Below are positions 1 to 7,765 of a stretch of DNA of 64,000 nucleotides, piece by piece. Numbering within the stretch: position 1 is the stretch's first letter; every line of letters begins with the position of its first letter. Source of the stretch: Arcobacter sp. CECT 8983 (GTDB lineage Bacteria; Campylobacterota; Campylobacteria; Campylobacterales; Arcobacteraceae); contig NZ_PDKF01000014.1 of assembly GCF_004118855.1 (NCBI RefSeq), positions 80,606 through 144,605 on the forward strand, read 5' to 3'. The notes below the pieces were generated by a model, which did no database searches, was not told where the DNA came from, and saw only the letters and a list, made by a program, of their open reading frames with translations. Made by a program: the position numbers and the translations under genes.

Positions 1-1297
1 TTGGTTTTATAATAGAATTTCTCAAAATAAGAACCGAAACTATTATAATAACAATTAACATAAAAAATGAGATTGTTCCTAAAATCATATTTAACTTAAC
101 AATATCCTCTAATGCTTCATCATTATTAAGTTCAGCTATAATTCCCCACTGCTCATCAAATATCTTAAATCCAGTATAAGCACTAAGAACTTTTTCACCT
201 TTTTCATTGTCAATTATATGAGCTCCAGTTTTATTTTCTAATGCAGCTTTTGTTGAACCTGTTTTAATTTCATAAGTGGCAATTGTTGTACCAGAACTTT
301 TAACATAAGGGTTGTCAATATTTTTAAGAAACCTATGGTCATTTCTCATTTTGTAATCTTTTCCAACTAAATATGCATTTCCTGTTTTTCCAAGTCCTGC
401 TTTTTCATACTTATCACCAAAATTCATAATACTGTTAATCACATTGATAGGAAACTGCATTATTAAATTTCCCACTCTTCTTTTTTGATCATTAAATACA
501 GGTGTTGCAATAAAAGAAGCTGGAGTATTATAACTTGGTTCATAGGGTTTAAAATCAGAAAATGCAACTTCGCCTTTTTTTAGTCCATATGATTTTTCAT
601 TAACTAAAGCTAAGCCACTTTTTGAATAAGGTCCACTTTTCAAATTTGTTGCATAATCTTTTTCTTTAAAGGTACTGTATATTACTGTACCATTCATATC
701 CACTAAGAAAATATCATATAAAGAGAATTTATTTAAAATAGTATTAAAGGTTTCATGAAATCTAACATGGGCAAAAGCATAGTTATTAAAAAAAGTATTT
801 GATTGAGTTAATTTATTTTTTTCACCAATTGCTGCCTCATTTTTTATAATATACATATATTGTGCTAAAAGACCATTTTCATCTTTTGGCAAATAATCTA
901 CAGTAGGCTTTTTAGATTCTACATTTGGTACTTCAAAATTTATTTTGTTTAAATAAAATTTCTCATAATGATTAATAATCTCTTCTTTTACTTTAGCCAT
1001 ATCTACTTCAGCACTTGATTGATTAGAGATTGTATAAAATCCTCTAACAAAGTTTTTAAATGCTTCTTGCGTTGAAGCTGAGTTTGCTGTAGAAACTATT
1101 AACCCATCAATGGTATTAAAATATTGAGAAAGATGTTGTTTTTTTGCCTCAGCAATAGACTTTAATTGAGTAAGCTTCTCTTTTTTTGAATGCTTAATAC
1201 TTTCATTTGTACTAATTGATAACATAACTATTGAAAGTGAAATTAAACTCCCAATAATAAGTATCATTAACTTTGTATTAATTGTTAAATTCTTCAT
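1..1297 (-). CDS. Transmembrane Cache-domain sensor, probably a methyl-accepting chemotaxis protein (C-terminal part outside window)
   Basis: I translated the minus strand from the ATG at 1297; the frame stays open to the window edge, giving about 432 codons. Residues about 9-29 form a first membrane helix. A long extracytoplasmic region follows, ending in a Cache-like section that contains the typical GNAYLV stretch. A second helix of nearly pure Ile/Val/Leu/Phe comes next, and the visible part stops at a Pro that would begin a HAMP linker. This is the usual front half of a Campylobacterota chemoreceptor that binds small molecules in the periplasm. The signalling half is not visible, so a diguanylate cyclase or histidine kinase is also possible. 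A GGA Shine-Dalgarno lies about 9 bases before the start. The gene is monocistronic as far as can be seen. Confidence 0.8.
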   Translation of the reverse strand, partial: MKNLTINTKLMILIIGSLISLSIVMLSISTNESIKHSKKEKLTQLKSIAEAKKQHLSQYFNTIDGLIVSTANSASTQEAFKNFVRGFYTISNQSSAEVDMAKVKEEIINHYEKFYLNKINFEVPNVESKKPTVDYLPKDENGLLAQYMYIIKNEAAIGEKNKLTQSNTFFNNYAFAHVRFHETFNTILNKFSLYDIFLVDMNGTVIYSTFKEKDYATNLKSGPYSKSGLALVNEKSYGLKKGEVAFSDFKPYEPSYNTPASFIATPVFNDQKRRVGNLIMQFPINVINSIMNFGDKYEKAGLGKTGNAYLVGKDYKMRNDHRFLKNIDNPYVKSSGTTIATYEIKTGSTKAALENKTGAHIIDNEKGEKVLSAYTGFKIFDEQWGIIAELNNDEALEDIVKLNMILGTISFFMLIVIIIVSVLILRNSIIKP

Positions 1298-1463
1298 TTA
1301 TAGGTCCTTGAAAAAAACTTAAATGAGTATAACAAAAAAAAGTATTGAAATAGTGACGAAAATTACTTTTCATTTTTTCATTGGTATTTGAAATTAAAAA
1401 AGTTTAATAAGAATTACGCTTTAAAAAATAAAGCAAAGTTGAAGTAGTATTTTAAAATAAAGT

Positions 1464-1489
1464 AAGACTAAGACAAAAGTCTTAGTCTT
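1464..1489. terminator. Hairpin terminator below rplS
   Basis: A perfect 11-bp stem (AAGACTAAGAC / GTCTTAGTCTT) with an AAAA loop lies 10 bases past the rplS stop. It is followed by T-rich sequence in both directions, so it can end trmD-rplS transcription and also insulate the divergent sensor gene. Confidence 0.75.
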
Positions 1490-1499
1490 TTTACTAAAA

Positions 1500-1856
1500 T
1501 TATTTTCTAAGTTCTTTAATTTTAGCTTTTTTACCAGTAAGTCCTCTAAGATAATGTAACTTAGCTCTTCTTACTTTACCTCTTCTTGTTACTTCAAATG
1601 ACTTTAAAGACTCAGAGTATAATGGGAAGATTCTCTCAACACCAACAGAGTTAGCTCCAATTTTTCTTACAGTAAATGTTGCATCAACACCGTTACCTTG
1701 TCTAGCAATTACAACACCTTCGAAAGTTTGAACTCTTTTTTTCTCACCTTCTTTAATCTCAACACCAAGTCTTACTGAATCACCAGCTCTAAACTGTGGA
1801 ATTTCTTTTTCCGAAATTTGCGCTGCTTCAAAGCTTGCAATGTATCTATTTTTCAT
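1500..1856 (-). CDS. rplS: 50S ribosomal protein L19
   Basis: This 118-residue protein has the normal L19 length. It carries the family features: an N-terminal 'F.AGD.VR..V.I.EG...R.Q.FEG.VI' section and the basic C-terminal 'GK.RRAKL.YLR...GK.AKI' section. L19 sits at the interface between the large and small subunits. It is the second gene of trmD-rplS, as in many bacteria, but rimM and rpsP are not adjacent here. The start ATG has an AAAGG Shine-Dalgarno five to seven bases upstream. The 54-base gap to trmD is unusually G+C rich and is listed separately as a candidate leader. Confidence 0.97.
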   Translation of the reverse strand: MKNRYIASFEAAQISEKEIPQFRAGDSVRLGVEIKEGEKKRVQTFEGVVIARQGNGVDATFTVRKIGANSVGVERIFPLYSESLKSFEVTRRGKVRRAKLHYLRGLTGKKAKIKELRK

Positions 1857-1910
1857 GTGTTCCCTTTGGTGAAAGTGCCCGCCATTTGCAAGACGCGGGG
1901 TATCACGCTT
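1857..1910 (-). promoter_or_regulatory. G+C-rich structured leader of rplS (candidate)
   Basis: The trmD-rplS spacer has about 30 G/C in 54 bases, in a chromosome otherwise far below that. On the transcribed strand CCCGC and GCGGG pair around a 12-base loop (GTCTTGCAAATG), and GTGA/TCAC can close an outer stem. The AAAGGG Shine-Dalgarno follows immediately. Autoregulatory L19 leaders are known in other phyla. That this is one is inference. Confidence 0.5.
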
Positions 1911-2600
1911 TTATTTTGTTTTTTTATTTTTTACTAAACTTGGTCTAAAGTATTTTGTCTTGCACATAGCCAAGTTATATTTTAAGGTGGCAATTTTACT
2001 ATGGTTTCCCTTTAAGAATTCTTTAACGACGCTTAAATTTTGAAAATTTTCTGGTTTAGTAAAAGAAGGTGCTTCTAAAAGATTATTTTCGTAACTCTCT
2101 TCAACTAAAGAATCGGCATTACCAAGGACTCCATTAACATTTCTTGAAATTGCATCAGCCATAACTAAAGATGGTAGTTCTCCACCAGTTAAAATAAACT
2201 CTCCAATTGAAAATACTTCATTTGCATACTTTTCAATAACTCTTTCATCAATACCTTCGTATCTTCCTGAAACAAAAACTATATTTTCTTTTTTTGCTAA
2301 TCTTTTTGCATCGTTTTGCTTAAAAGGTTTTGCAGCAGCAAGGGGAAATATAATATAAGCATTAGGATTTTTTCTTTTAATTTCATCTAAACAATCAAAA
2401 AGTGGTTGAGGAGTCATTAGCATTCCAGCTCCACCACCAATCATTTGTTTATCTACTTTTAAATGTTTATTTGTAGTAAAATCTCTAGGATTATAAAACT
2501 CATAAGATATAAAGTTTGATTCTATTGCCCTTTTTAATATTGAATCATAAAAATATGGTTCTATTAAATTAGGAAACAAAGTTACAAAAGTAAATTTCAA
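1911..2600 (-). CDS. trmD: tRNA (guanine-N1-)-methyltransferase
   Basis: This 229-residue enzyme methylates N1 of G37 in tRNAs using S-adenosylmethionine, which prevents +1 frameshifting. The SPOUT trefoil-knot motifs are present: '[12 protein letters not shown]' at about 110-121 and 'ILTGGELPS' at about 136-144. The GGGAGM segment near 55-60 is also typical. The start is TTG (2600-2598), supported by an AAGG seven bases upstream; no better in-frame ATG precedes it. It lies upstream of rplS in the same direction and is probably co-transcribed with it. Confidence 0.95.
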   Translation of the reverse strand: MKFTFVTLFPNLIEPYFYDSILKRAIESNFISYEFYNPRDFTTNKHLKVDKQMIGGGAGMLMTPQPLFDCLDEIKRKNPNAYIIFPLAAAKPFKQNDAKRLAKKENIVFVSGRYEGIDERVIEKYANEVFSIGEFILTGGELPSLVMADAISRNVNGVLGNADSLVEESYENNLLEAPSFTKPENFQNLSVVKEFLKGNHSKIATLKYNLAMCKTKYFRPSLVKNKKTK

Positions 2601-2729
2601 AAATTGACCTTAAATATTTTTTGAAATATTAACCTATTTTCATTTAAACTATTTAACTTTTTTTTTAATATGAAAATTAAGCTTATATTAGATAACTTTC
2701 AATTTCAAATTTATAAAGGAGAAATAAAA

Positions 2730-3083
2730 GTGAAAGCGCCTAAAGGTTTTGGAAAAAACTATTTTACATTTGCTAGCATTTTAGCTTATACTGTTGAATC
2801 AAAATTGCAAAATCTTGTAATAAAGGCAAAACATACATTACAGAAAAAACTATCTTCTGAAAATGATGAGTTTGATGAAAATGACCCTCCACTAGAAGAA
2901 GTCACCTTATGTTTACAAATAAATAATAGTAAACCTTGTCACTGTGATTGTTTTTTTAAAAGAAAAACAAAATTAGCAGTCTCTCTTTTCAAATTCATAC
3001 CTCGTTGCCCTTTTTATTGCAAGTTCTTTGCGTTTAGACGAACAGGGGTACATCCACCATTAACAATCTTAAAATATAAATAA
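2730..3083 (+). CDS. Small cysteine-containing protein of unknown function
   Basis: I do not recognise this family. The GTG at 2730 has a strong AAAGGAG eight bases upstream and gives 117 residues. An in-frame ATG at 2670 would give 137 residues but has no Shine-Dalgarno. The sequence is rich in Lys and Phe. It has an acidic stretch (ENDEFDENDPP), a CHCDC cluster, two further Cys in a 'RCPFYCKFF' segment, and the tail RRTGVHPPL. The paired cysteines could bind a metal, but that is a guess. It is divergent from trmD and lies upstream of metE. It may be a real lineage-specific gene; I see no sign of a frameshift. Confidence 0.45.
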   Translation: MKAPKGFGKNYFTFASILAYTVESKLQNLVIKAKHTLQKKLSSENDEFDENDPPLEEVTLCLQINNSKPCHCDCFFKRKTKLAVSLFKFIPRCPFYCKFFAFRRTGVHPPLTILKYK

Positions 3084-3090
3084 TTAAGTT

Positions 3091-3162
3091 ATGCAGAAAA
3101 AGAATAACTCGTTATTCTCTTTAGTTTTTCTCACAGAGAGTTACAACAGGCTTCTTTTGTAA
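3091..3162 (+). other. Possible 23-codon upstream reading frame in the metE leader
   Basis: An ATG at 3091 opens 23 codons, ending with TAA at 3160-3162, inside the structured metE leader. The peptide is hydrophobic with an N-terminal QKKNN. There is no convincing Shine-Dalgarno and no Met codons after the first, so a classical methionine attenuator is not supported. It is listed because the ispH repeats carry a similarly placed 23-codon frame. Confidence 0.15.
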
Positions 3163-3273
3163 TTTTTTATAAATTACTTTAAAAAGAAGACAGATAATTA
3201 TAGGTCCCTTCCTAAGGTACCCTTAAAAAATTGATTATTTTTTTAGGCACCAATTTTGGGACAATTTTTAAGG
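3099..3273 (+). promoter_or_regulatory. Structured metE leader with buried Shine-Dalgarno
   Basis: Four elements occur in order. (1) Hairpin AGAATAAC-TC-GTTATTCT at 3101-3118. (2) A long stem whose arms start CTTCTTTT (3151) and end AAAAGAAG (3189), with an inner GTAATTT/AAATTAC pair. (3) GTCCC at 3204-3208, which can pair with GGGAC at 3258-3262. (4) CCTTAAAAAATTG (3221-3233), which pairs with CAATTTTTAAGG (3262-3273) with one bulged A and covers the AAGG Shine-Dalgarno. The same arrangement recurs at fabG and ispH. A regulatory role is inferred from structure only. Confidence 0.55.
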
Positions 3274-3281
3274 TTAAAATA

Positions 3282-5558
3282 ATGTCAAAATCATATGTAA
3301 TAGGTTTTCCAAGAATTGGAGAACAAAGAGAATTAAAAAAAATATTAGAAAAATATTGGTCAAAGAATTGTTCCTTTGAAGAAGTAAAAGAAGTTGCAAG
3401 TATTTTAAAAAGAAGACACTGGAAGTATCAAAAAGATGCAGGAATAAAATATATTTCATCAAATGACTTTTCATTTTATGACAATGTTTTGGATACTTGT
3501 ATTTTATTAAATGCTATTCCAAAAAGATTTAAAAACTTAGAAAATGAAGAGTTATATTTCTCTATGGCAAGAGGGAATAAAACTAGTGTAGCAATGGAAA
3601 TGACGAAATGGTTTAATACAAACTATCACTATATAGTTCCTGAACTCTCAACAGAAGATGAGTATAAATTAAATGCTTCAAAAATATTAAATGAATATAA
3701 AGAAGCAAAAGAGTACGGAGTAAAAACAAAAATCAATCTTATTGGACCAATTACATTTTTAGGTCTTTCAAAAAGAGTTGATAGAGGTGATACTTATGAA
3801 TTTCACTCTAAAATTTTACCTATTTATGAAGAGCTTTTAAAAGAAATTTCAAAACTTGATGATGAAATTATAGTACAGATTGATGAGCCTATTTTTGTAA
3901 AAGATAATGAGCAAAAAATATTAAGCTTAATCAAACCAACTTATGACAAATTAGCAAGTGTAAGTGAAAATATCAAAATCGTTGTTGCAACATATTTTGA
4001 ACACTCTAATGAGGCTACTAAAATTTTAGTAAACACTCCTATTTATGCTTTAGCCTTAGATTTTCTATATGGAAAGAAAAACTTTAATAGTTTAAATTTA
4101 ATTGCAAAAAGTGATAAAAAACTTATTGCAGGAGTAGTTGATGGAAGAAATATATGGAAAAATGATATTGAAAAAACCATTTCAATATTAAAAAAGATTT
4201 CTCAAGAAGTTAAAAAAGAAGATATCTTAATCTCTTCATCTTGTTCATTACTTCACACACCATTTACACTACGATATGAAGAAAAACTAGATAAAAAGAT
4301 AAAATCTTGGTTAAGTTACGCAGAAGAAAAACTTGATGAAATTTATTTGATTTCAAAACTGTTTTTTCACGGTAAAAATAGTTTAAATGAGATAGAAACA
4401 GAAGATTTAGAAAAAAATATAAAAACAAATAAAAGTAGAAAAACTTCAACTGTTATTCATGATAAAAAAGTAAAACAAAGAGTTGAAACTTTTACTAAAC
4501 TTTCAAGGGAAAAAGATTTTAAGCAAAGAATCAAAATACAAAAAGAGCTTTTAAAATATGAAGACTTAGCAACAACAACTATCGGTTCTTTTCCTCAAAC
4601 GCTAGAGATTAGAAAAGCAAGAAGAGATTTTAAAAATAATGAAATTTCAAAAGAAGATTATGAAAAACAAATGAAACAATATATTGATGAGTGTATTGCT
4701 TTTCAAGAAGAGTGTGGAATAGAAGTTTTAGTTCATGGAGAACCAGAAAGAAATGATATGGTTGAATACTTTGGAGAGCAACTAAAAGGTTATGGGTTTT
4801 CACAAAATGGTTGGGTTCAATCTTATGGAAGTAGATGCGTAAAGCCACCATTTATTTATGGAGATATCTCAAGACCAAAAGCAATGACTGTTGATTGGAT
4901 TACTTATGCACAAAGTAAAACAGATAAAATCATGAAAGGTATGTTAACAGGTCCAGTTACTATTTTAAACTGGTCTTTTGTTAGAGATGATAAACCAAGA
5001 GATGAAGTTTCAAAACAAATTGCTGTTGCTTTAAGTGATGAAATAGATGATTTACAAAAAAGTGGTATTAAGATAATTCAAGTTGATGAAGCTGCATTTA
5101 AAGAGGGATATCCTTTAAGAAATGAGAATATAAAAGATTATGAATCTTGGGCAACAAGAGATTTTAAAATCTCAGTTAGTAGTGCATATCCTCAAACTCA
5201 AATTCATACACACATGTGTTATAGTGAATTTAATGACATTATTAAAACTATCGAAGATATGGATGCAGATGTTATATCAATTGAAACTGCAAGAAGTGGA
5301 AATGAGTTATTAAAAATATTTAAAGAAGTAGGATATAAACAAGAAGTAGGACCTGGAGTTTATGATATTCATAGTCCTAGAATTCCAAGTGTAGAGGAGT
5401 TAAAAAAACAAATCAAACTTTTACTTGAAGTTCTTCCAAAAGAACAACTGTGGATAAATCCTGATTGTGGATTAAAAACTAGAAAATGGGAAGAAGTAGT
5501 TCCAAGTTTAAAAAATATGGTTCAAGCAGTAAAAGAGATTAGAGAAGAAAATAGATAG
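3282..5558 (+). CDS. metE: Cobalamin-independent methionine synthase
   Basis: This enzyme transfers a methyl group from 5-methyltetrahydropteroyl-triglutamate to homocysteine. From the ATG at 3282 it has 758 residues, close to E. coli MetE (753). The zinc ligands are visible: H644 and C646 in 'IHTHMCYSEF', the Glu in 'SIETARSG', and C729 in 'WINPDCGLKTR'. The N-terminal copy begins 'YVIGFPRIGEQRELKK'. A longer in-frame TTG start at 3231 exists, but it lies inside the leader and has no ribosome site. The chosen ATG has AAGG eight bases before it. A structured leader precedes it and strong inverted repeats follow it. Confidence 0.97.
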   Translation: MSKSYVIGFPRIGEQRELKKILEKYWSKNCSFEEVKEVASILKRRHWKYQKDAGIKYISSNDFSFYDNVLDTCILLNAIPKRFKNLENEELYFSMARGNKTSVAMEMTKWFNTNYHYIVPELSTEDEYKLNASKILNEYKEAKEYGVKTKINLIGPITFLGLSKRVDRGDTYEFHSKILPIYEELLKEISKLDDEIIVQIDEPIFVKDNEQKILSLIKPTYDKLASVSENIKIVVATYFEHSNEATKILVNTPIYALALDFLYGKKNFNSLNLIAKSDKKLIAGVVDGRNIWKNDIEKTISILKKISQEVKKEDILISSSCSLLHTPFTLRYEEKLDKKIKSWLSYAEEKLDEIYLISKLFFHGKNSLNEIETEDLEKNIKTNKSRKTSTVIHDKKVKQRVETFTKLSREKDFKQRIKIQKELLKYEDLATTTIGSFPQTLEIRKARRDFKNNEISKEDYEKQMKQYIDECIAFQEECGIEVLVHGEPERNDMVEYFGEQLKGYGFSQNGWVQSYGSRCVKPPFIYGDISRPKAMTVDWITYAQSKTDKIMKGMLTGPVTILNWSFVRDDKPRDEVSKQIAVALSDEIDDLQKSGIKIIQVDEAAFKEGYPLRNENIKDYESWATRDFKISVSSAYPQTQIHTHMCYSEFNDIIKTIEDMDADVISIETARSGNELLKIFKEVGYKQEVGPGVYDIHSPRIPSVEELKKQIKLLLEVLPKEQLWINPDCGLKTRKWEEVVPSLKNMVQAVKEIREENR

Positions 5559-5574
5559 AGCATATGCTCTATCT
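5553..5574. terminator. Perfect 22-bp palindrome over the metE stop codon
   Basis: A perfect 22-base palindrome centred on GCATATGC includes the metE TAG stop. In RNA it folds as an 8-10 bp hairpin. No U-run follows directly, so it may act as an mRNA end-stabiliser together with the next hairpin rather than as a complete terminator. Confidence 0.45.
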
Positions 5575-5582
5575 ATTAAAAC

Positions 5583-5627
5583 TATCTAAAAAGAGTTTTT
5601 TATAATTCTAAAAACTCTTTTTAGATA
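5583..5627 (+). promoter_or_regulatory. 18-bp inverted repeat with a TATAAT box in its loop, upstream of ilvA
   Basis: Arms 5583-5600 and 5610-5627 are perfectly complementary over 18 bp around a 9-base loop. The loop begins with TATAAT (5601-5606), a good sigma-70 -10 box placed about 40 bases before the ilvA ATG. The element may serve as the metE terminator and the ilvA promoter at once. Confidence 0.5.
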
Positions 5628-5645
5628 ATATTGCAAGGAAATTAA

Positions 5646-6869
5646 ATGAAAAGAAAAAATATGATTACGTTAGATAATATAAAAGAAGCACAAGAAAATT
5701 TAAAAGATGTAGCACAAAATACTCCATTAACTTTAGCTCCTATTTTAAGTGAAACTTTTAGAAGTGAAATCTACTTTAAAAAAGAGAATCTTCAATTAAC
5801 AGGAAGCTTTAAAGTAAGAGGTGCATACAATAGAATTGCTAATTTACCTCAAGATAAAAAAGACAAAGGTGTAGTTGCAGCAAGTGCTGGAAATCATGCA
5901 CAAGGTTTAGCTTATGCAGCAAAACAATTTGGTTGTAATGCAACTATTTTTATGCCAGAAGCAACTCCTTTAACAAAAGTAAGTGGTGTTAAATCCCATG
6001 GAGCGAATGTAGTTCTTATTGGGGAAAACTTTGATGAAGCATATGCAGCTGCAATGAAGTATAAAGAAGAAAATAGTGTTGAATTTATTCATCCCTTTGC
6101 AGATGATGATGTTATTGCTGGACAAGGAACTATTTCTTTAGAAATATTAGAACAAATTCCTGATTTAAAACAAATTATTGTGCCAATTGGTGGTGGTGGA
6201 CTTATTTCAGGTATTGCAATTGCTGCAAAAGCTATTAATCCAGATATAAAAATTATTGGTGTTGTTGCAAGTGGTGCAAGAGGTATGAAAGAATCTTATA
6301 AATCTCAAACTCCAATTGATAGTGCTAGTGTTAGAACTATTGCAGATGGAATAGCTGTACGTGATGTAACACCAAAACTATTAGATATTATTATTGATTA
6401 TGTAGATCACATTGTAGAAGTTACTGATAATGAAATTGCAAATGCGATTTTATTTTTACTTGAAAAACATAAACTTGTAGTTGAAGGAGCGGGAGCTGTT
6501 GCTACTGCTGCTATTATGCACGACAAAATTGATAATATAGAAGATTCTAAAGTTTGTGCACTTATTAGTGGTGGAAATATTGATGTAACTATGCTTTCTC
6601 AAATTATTGAAAAAGGTTTAGTTAAATCATATAGAAAAATGAATTTAATTATAAAACTTAGAGATAAACCAGGTTCATTAACTCATTTAAGTGATATTTT
6701 TAAAGATTGTGGTGCAAATATTGTACAAATTGATTATGATAGAGACTCTGTTAAGTTAGAGTTTGGAGAAGCACAAATCACAATATCTGTTGAAACAAAA
6801 GGTGAAGAACACCAAAAAACAATAAGTGAAAAATTGAAACAGAACGGTTATAGATTTAAACAAATTTAG
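5646..6869 (+). CDS. ilvA: Threonine ammonia-lyase (threonine deaminase)
   Basis: This PLP enzyme converts threonine to 2-oxobutanoate, the first step of isoleucine synthesis. The 407-residue chain has the PLP lysine K56 in 'GSFKVRGAYN', the Gly-rich phosphate loop in 'PIGGGGLISG', and a C-terminal ACT domain (from about residue 330, 'LRDKPGSLTHLSDIF'). That layout matches the roughly 400-residue single-ACT class rather than the 514-residue E. coli IlvA with its double regulatory domain. The ATG at 5646 has AAGGA at 5635-5639; a second in-frame ATG follows five codons later. A catabolic role cannot be excluded from sequence. Confidence 0.93.
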   Translation: MKRKNMITLDNIKEAQENLKDVAQNTPLTLAPILSETFRSEIYFKKENLQLTGSFKVRGAYNRIANLPQDKKDKGVVAASAGNHAQGLAYAAKQFGCNATIFMPEATPLTKVSGVKSHGANVVLIGENFDEAYAAAMKYKEENSVEFIHPFADDDVIAGQGTISLEILEQIPDLKQIIVPIGGGGLISGIAIAAKAINPDIKIIGVVASGARGMKESYKSQTPIDSASVRTIADGIAVRDVTPKLLDIIIDYVDHIVEVTDNEIANAILFLLEKHKLVVEGAGAVATAAIMHDKIDNIEDSKVCALISGGNIDVTMLSQIIEKGLVKSYRKMNLIIKLRDKPGSLTHLSDIFKDCGANIVQIDYDRDSVKLEFGEAQITISVETKGEEHQKTISEKLKQNGYRFKQI

Positions 6870-6910
6870 TTTTGTAATTGACATTTATAAAATTTTTAGT
6901 AAACAAAATA

Positions 6911-6916
6911 TATAAT
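6911..6916 (+). promoter_or_regulatory. Promoter -10 box for atpB
   Basis: TATAAT lies 42 bases before the atpB start in AT-rich sequence. A TTGACA at 6878-6883 is 27 bases away, too far to be a normal -35, which fits the weak -35 usage of Campylobacterota sigma-70 promoters. Confidence 0.5.
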
Positions 6917-6957
6917 GTGCGATATATTTTAGTCACAAACGAAAAAAAAGGAAGAAA

Positions 6958-7644
6958 ATGGAAGGAAGATTGTTTACATTCTTGGGTGCGATCGGTGGTC
7001 ACGGGCAAGAGTGGATCATTTTATCACACTTTGTACTAGTAGTTGGAGTAATTTTTTTACTATCTAGAGCTGCAACTAGAAAAATGCAACTTGTTCCAAC
7101 TGGTACACAAAATGTTTTAGAAGCATACATTCAAGGTGTTGTATCAATGGGTGCAGATACAATGGGAGAAGAAAATGCTAGAAGATATTTACCATTAATT
7201 GGTGCTTTAGGTTTAGTAATTTTCATCAGTAATATGACAGGTGTTATTCCAGGTTTTGAATCACCAACAGCTAATATTAACTTCACTTTATCATTAGCAC
7301 TAATTGTATTTGTTTACTACAATTACTTAGGTATCAAGAAAAATGGTTTTGTAAACTATTTCAAACATTTTATGGGTCCAATGCCAATATTAGCTCCATT
7401 AATGTTCCCTATTGAAATTATTTCTCACTTATCAAGAATCGTTTCTTTATCATTCAGACTTTTCGGTTCTATTAGAGGTGATGATATGTTCTTAATGGTA
7501 CTTTTAATGTTAGTACCTTGGTTAGTTCCATTAGCTGGTTTCTTTATGTTAACTGCATTTGGTTTCTTACAAGCATTCATTTTCATGATTTTAACTTATG
7601 TATATATTGCAGGTTCAATTATGATGGAGCACGAAGATCATTAG
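6958..7644 (+). CDS. atpB: F0F1 ATP synthase subunit a
   Basis: This 228-residue integral membrane subunit forms the proton half-channels against the c-ring. Several hydrophobic helices are visible. The essential arginine lies in 'SLSFRLFGSIRGDDMF', and a helix near the C-terminus is rich in Phe/Leu/Ile. The start ATG follows AAGGAAGAAA. It stands alone here, between ilvA and thiE, rather than in an atp operon; separate placement of atpB is usual in Campylobacterota. A strong terminator follows, so it is transcribed on its own. Confidence 0.96.
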   Translation: MEGRLFTFLGAIGGHGQEWIILSHFVLVVGVIFLLSRAATRKMQLVPTGTQNVLEAYIQGVVSMGADTMGEENARRYLPLIGALGLVIFISNMTGVIPGFESPTANINFTLSLALIVFVYYNYLGIKKNGFVNYFKHFMGPMPILAPLMFPIEIISHLSRIVSLSFRLFGSIRGDDMFLMVLLMLVPWLVPLAGFFMLTAFGFLQAFIFMILTYVYIAGSIMMEHEDH

Positions 7645-7707
7645 TAAGTTGAGTAAATCTTACTTTTTGTAAGACGAAAGAACTAATTAATTTTCGTAAA
7701 ACTTAAG

Positions 7708-7741
7708 AAGGGGAAAGAGCTTTTACTCTTTCCCCTTTTTT
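7708..7741 (+). terminator. Rho-independent terminator of atpB
   Basis: The stem GGGGAAAGAG / CTCTTTCCCC (10 bp, loop CTTTTA) is followed directly by six or more T. This is one of the clearest terminators in the window. Confidence 0.9.
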
Positions 7742-7765
7742 CGTTACAATAAAGGAATAAATAAA

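Noticed and set aside
3151..3189. Terminator for the small gene upstream of metE
   Set aside because: The stem is long but no T-run follows on either strand, and the same stem is part of the repeated leader module.
3099..3273. SAM riboswitch or T-box controlling metE
   Set aside because: No conserved cores of these classes are visible, and the same element occurs at fabG and ispH, which have no link to methionine.
3231..3281. N-terminal extension of metE from a TTG start
   Set aside because: It lies in the structured leader, has no ribosome site, and MetE homology begins at the ATG 3282.
6878..6916. Full -35/-10 promoter (TTGACA ... TATAAT) for atpB
   Set aside because: The spacing of 27 bases is too long; only the -10 is kept.
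7650..7700. Another copy of the metE/fabG-type hairpin after atpB
   Set aside because: AGTAAG/CTTACT pairs there, but the flanking TCTTTAG and GGGAAC parts are missing.
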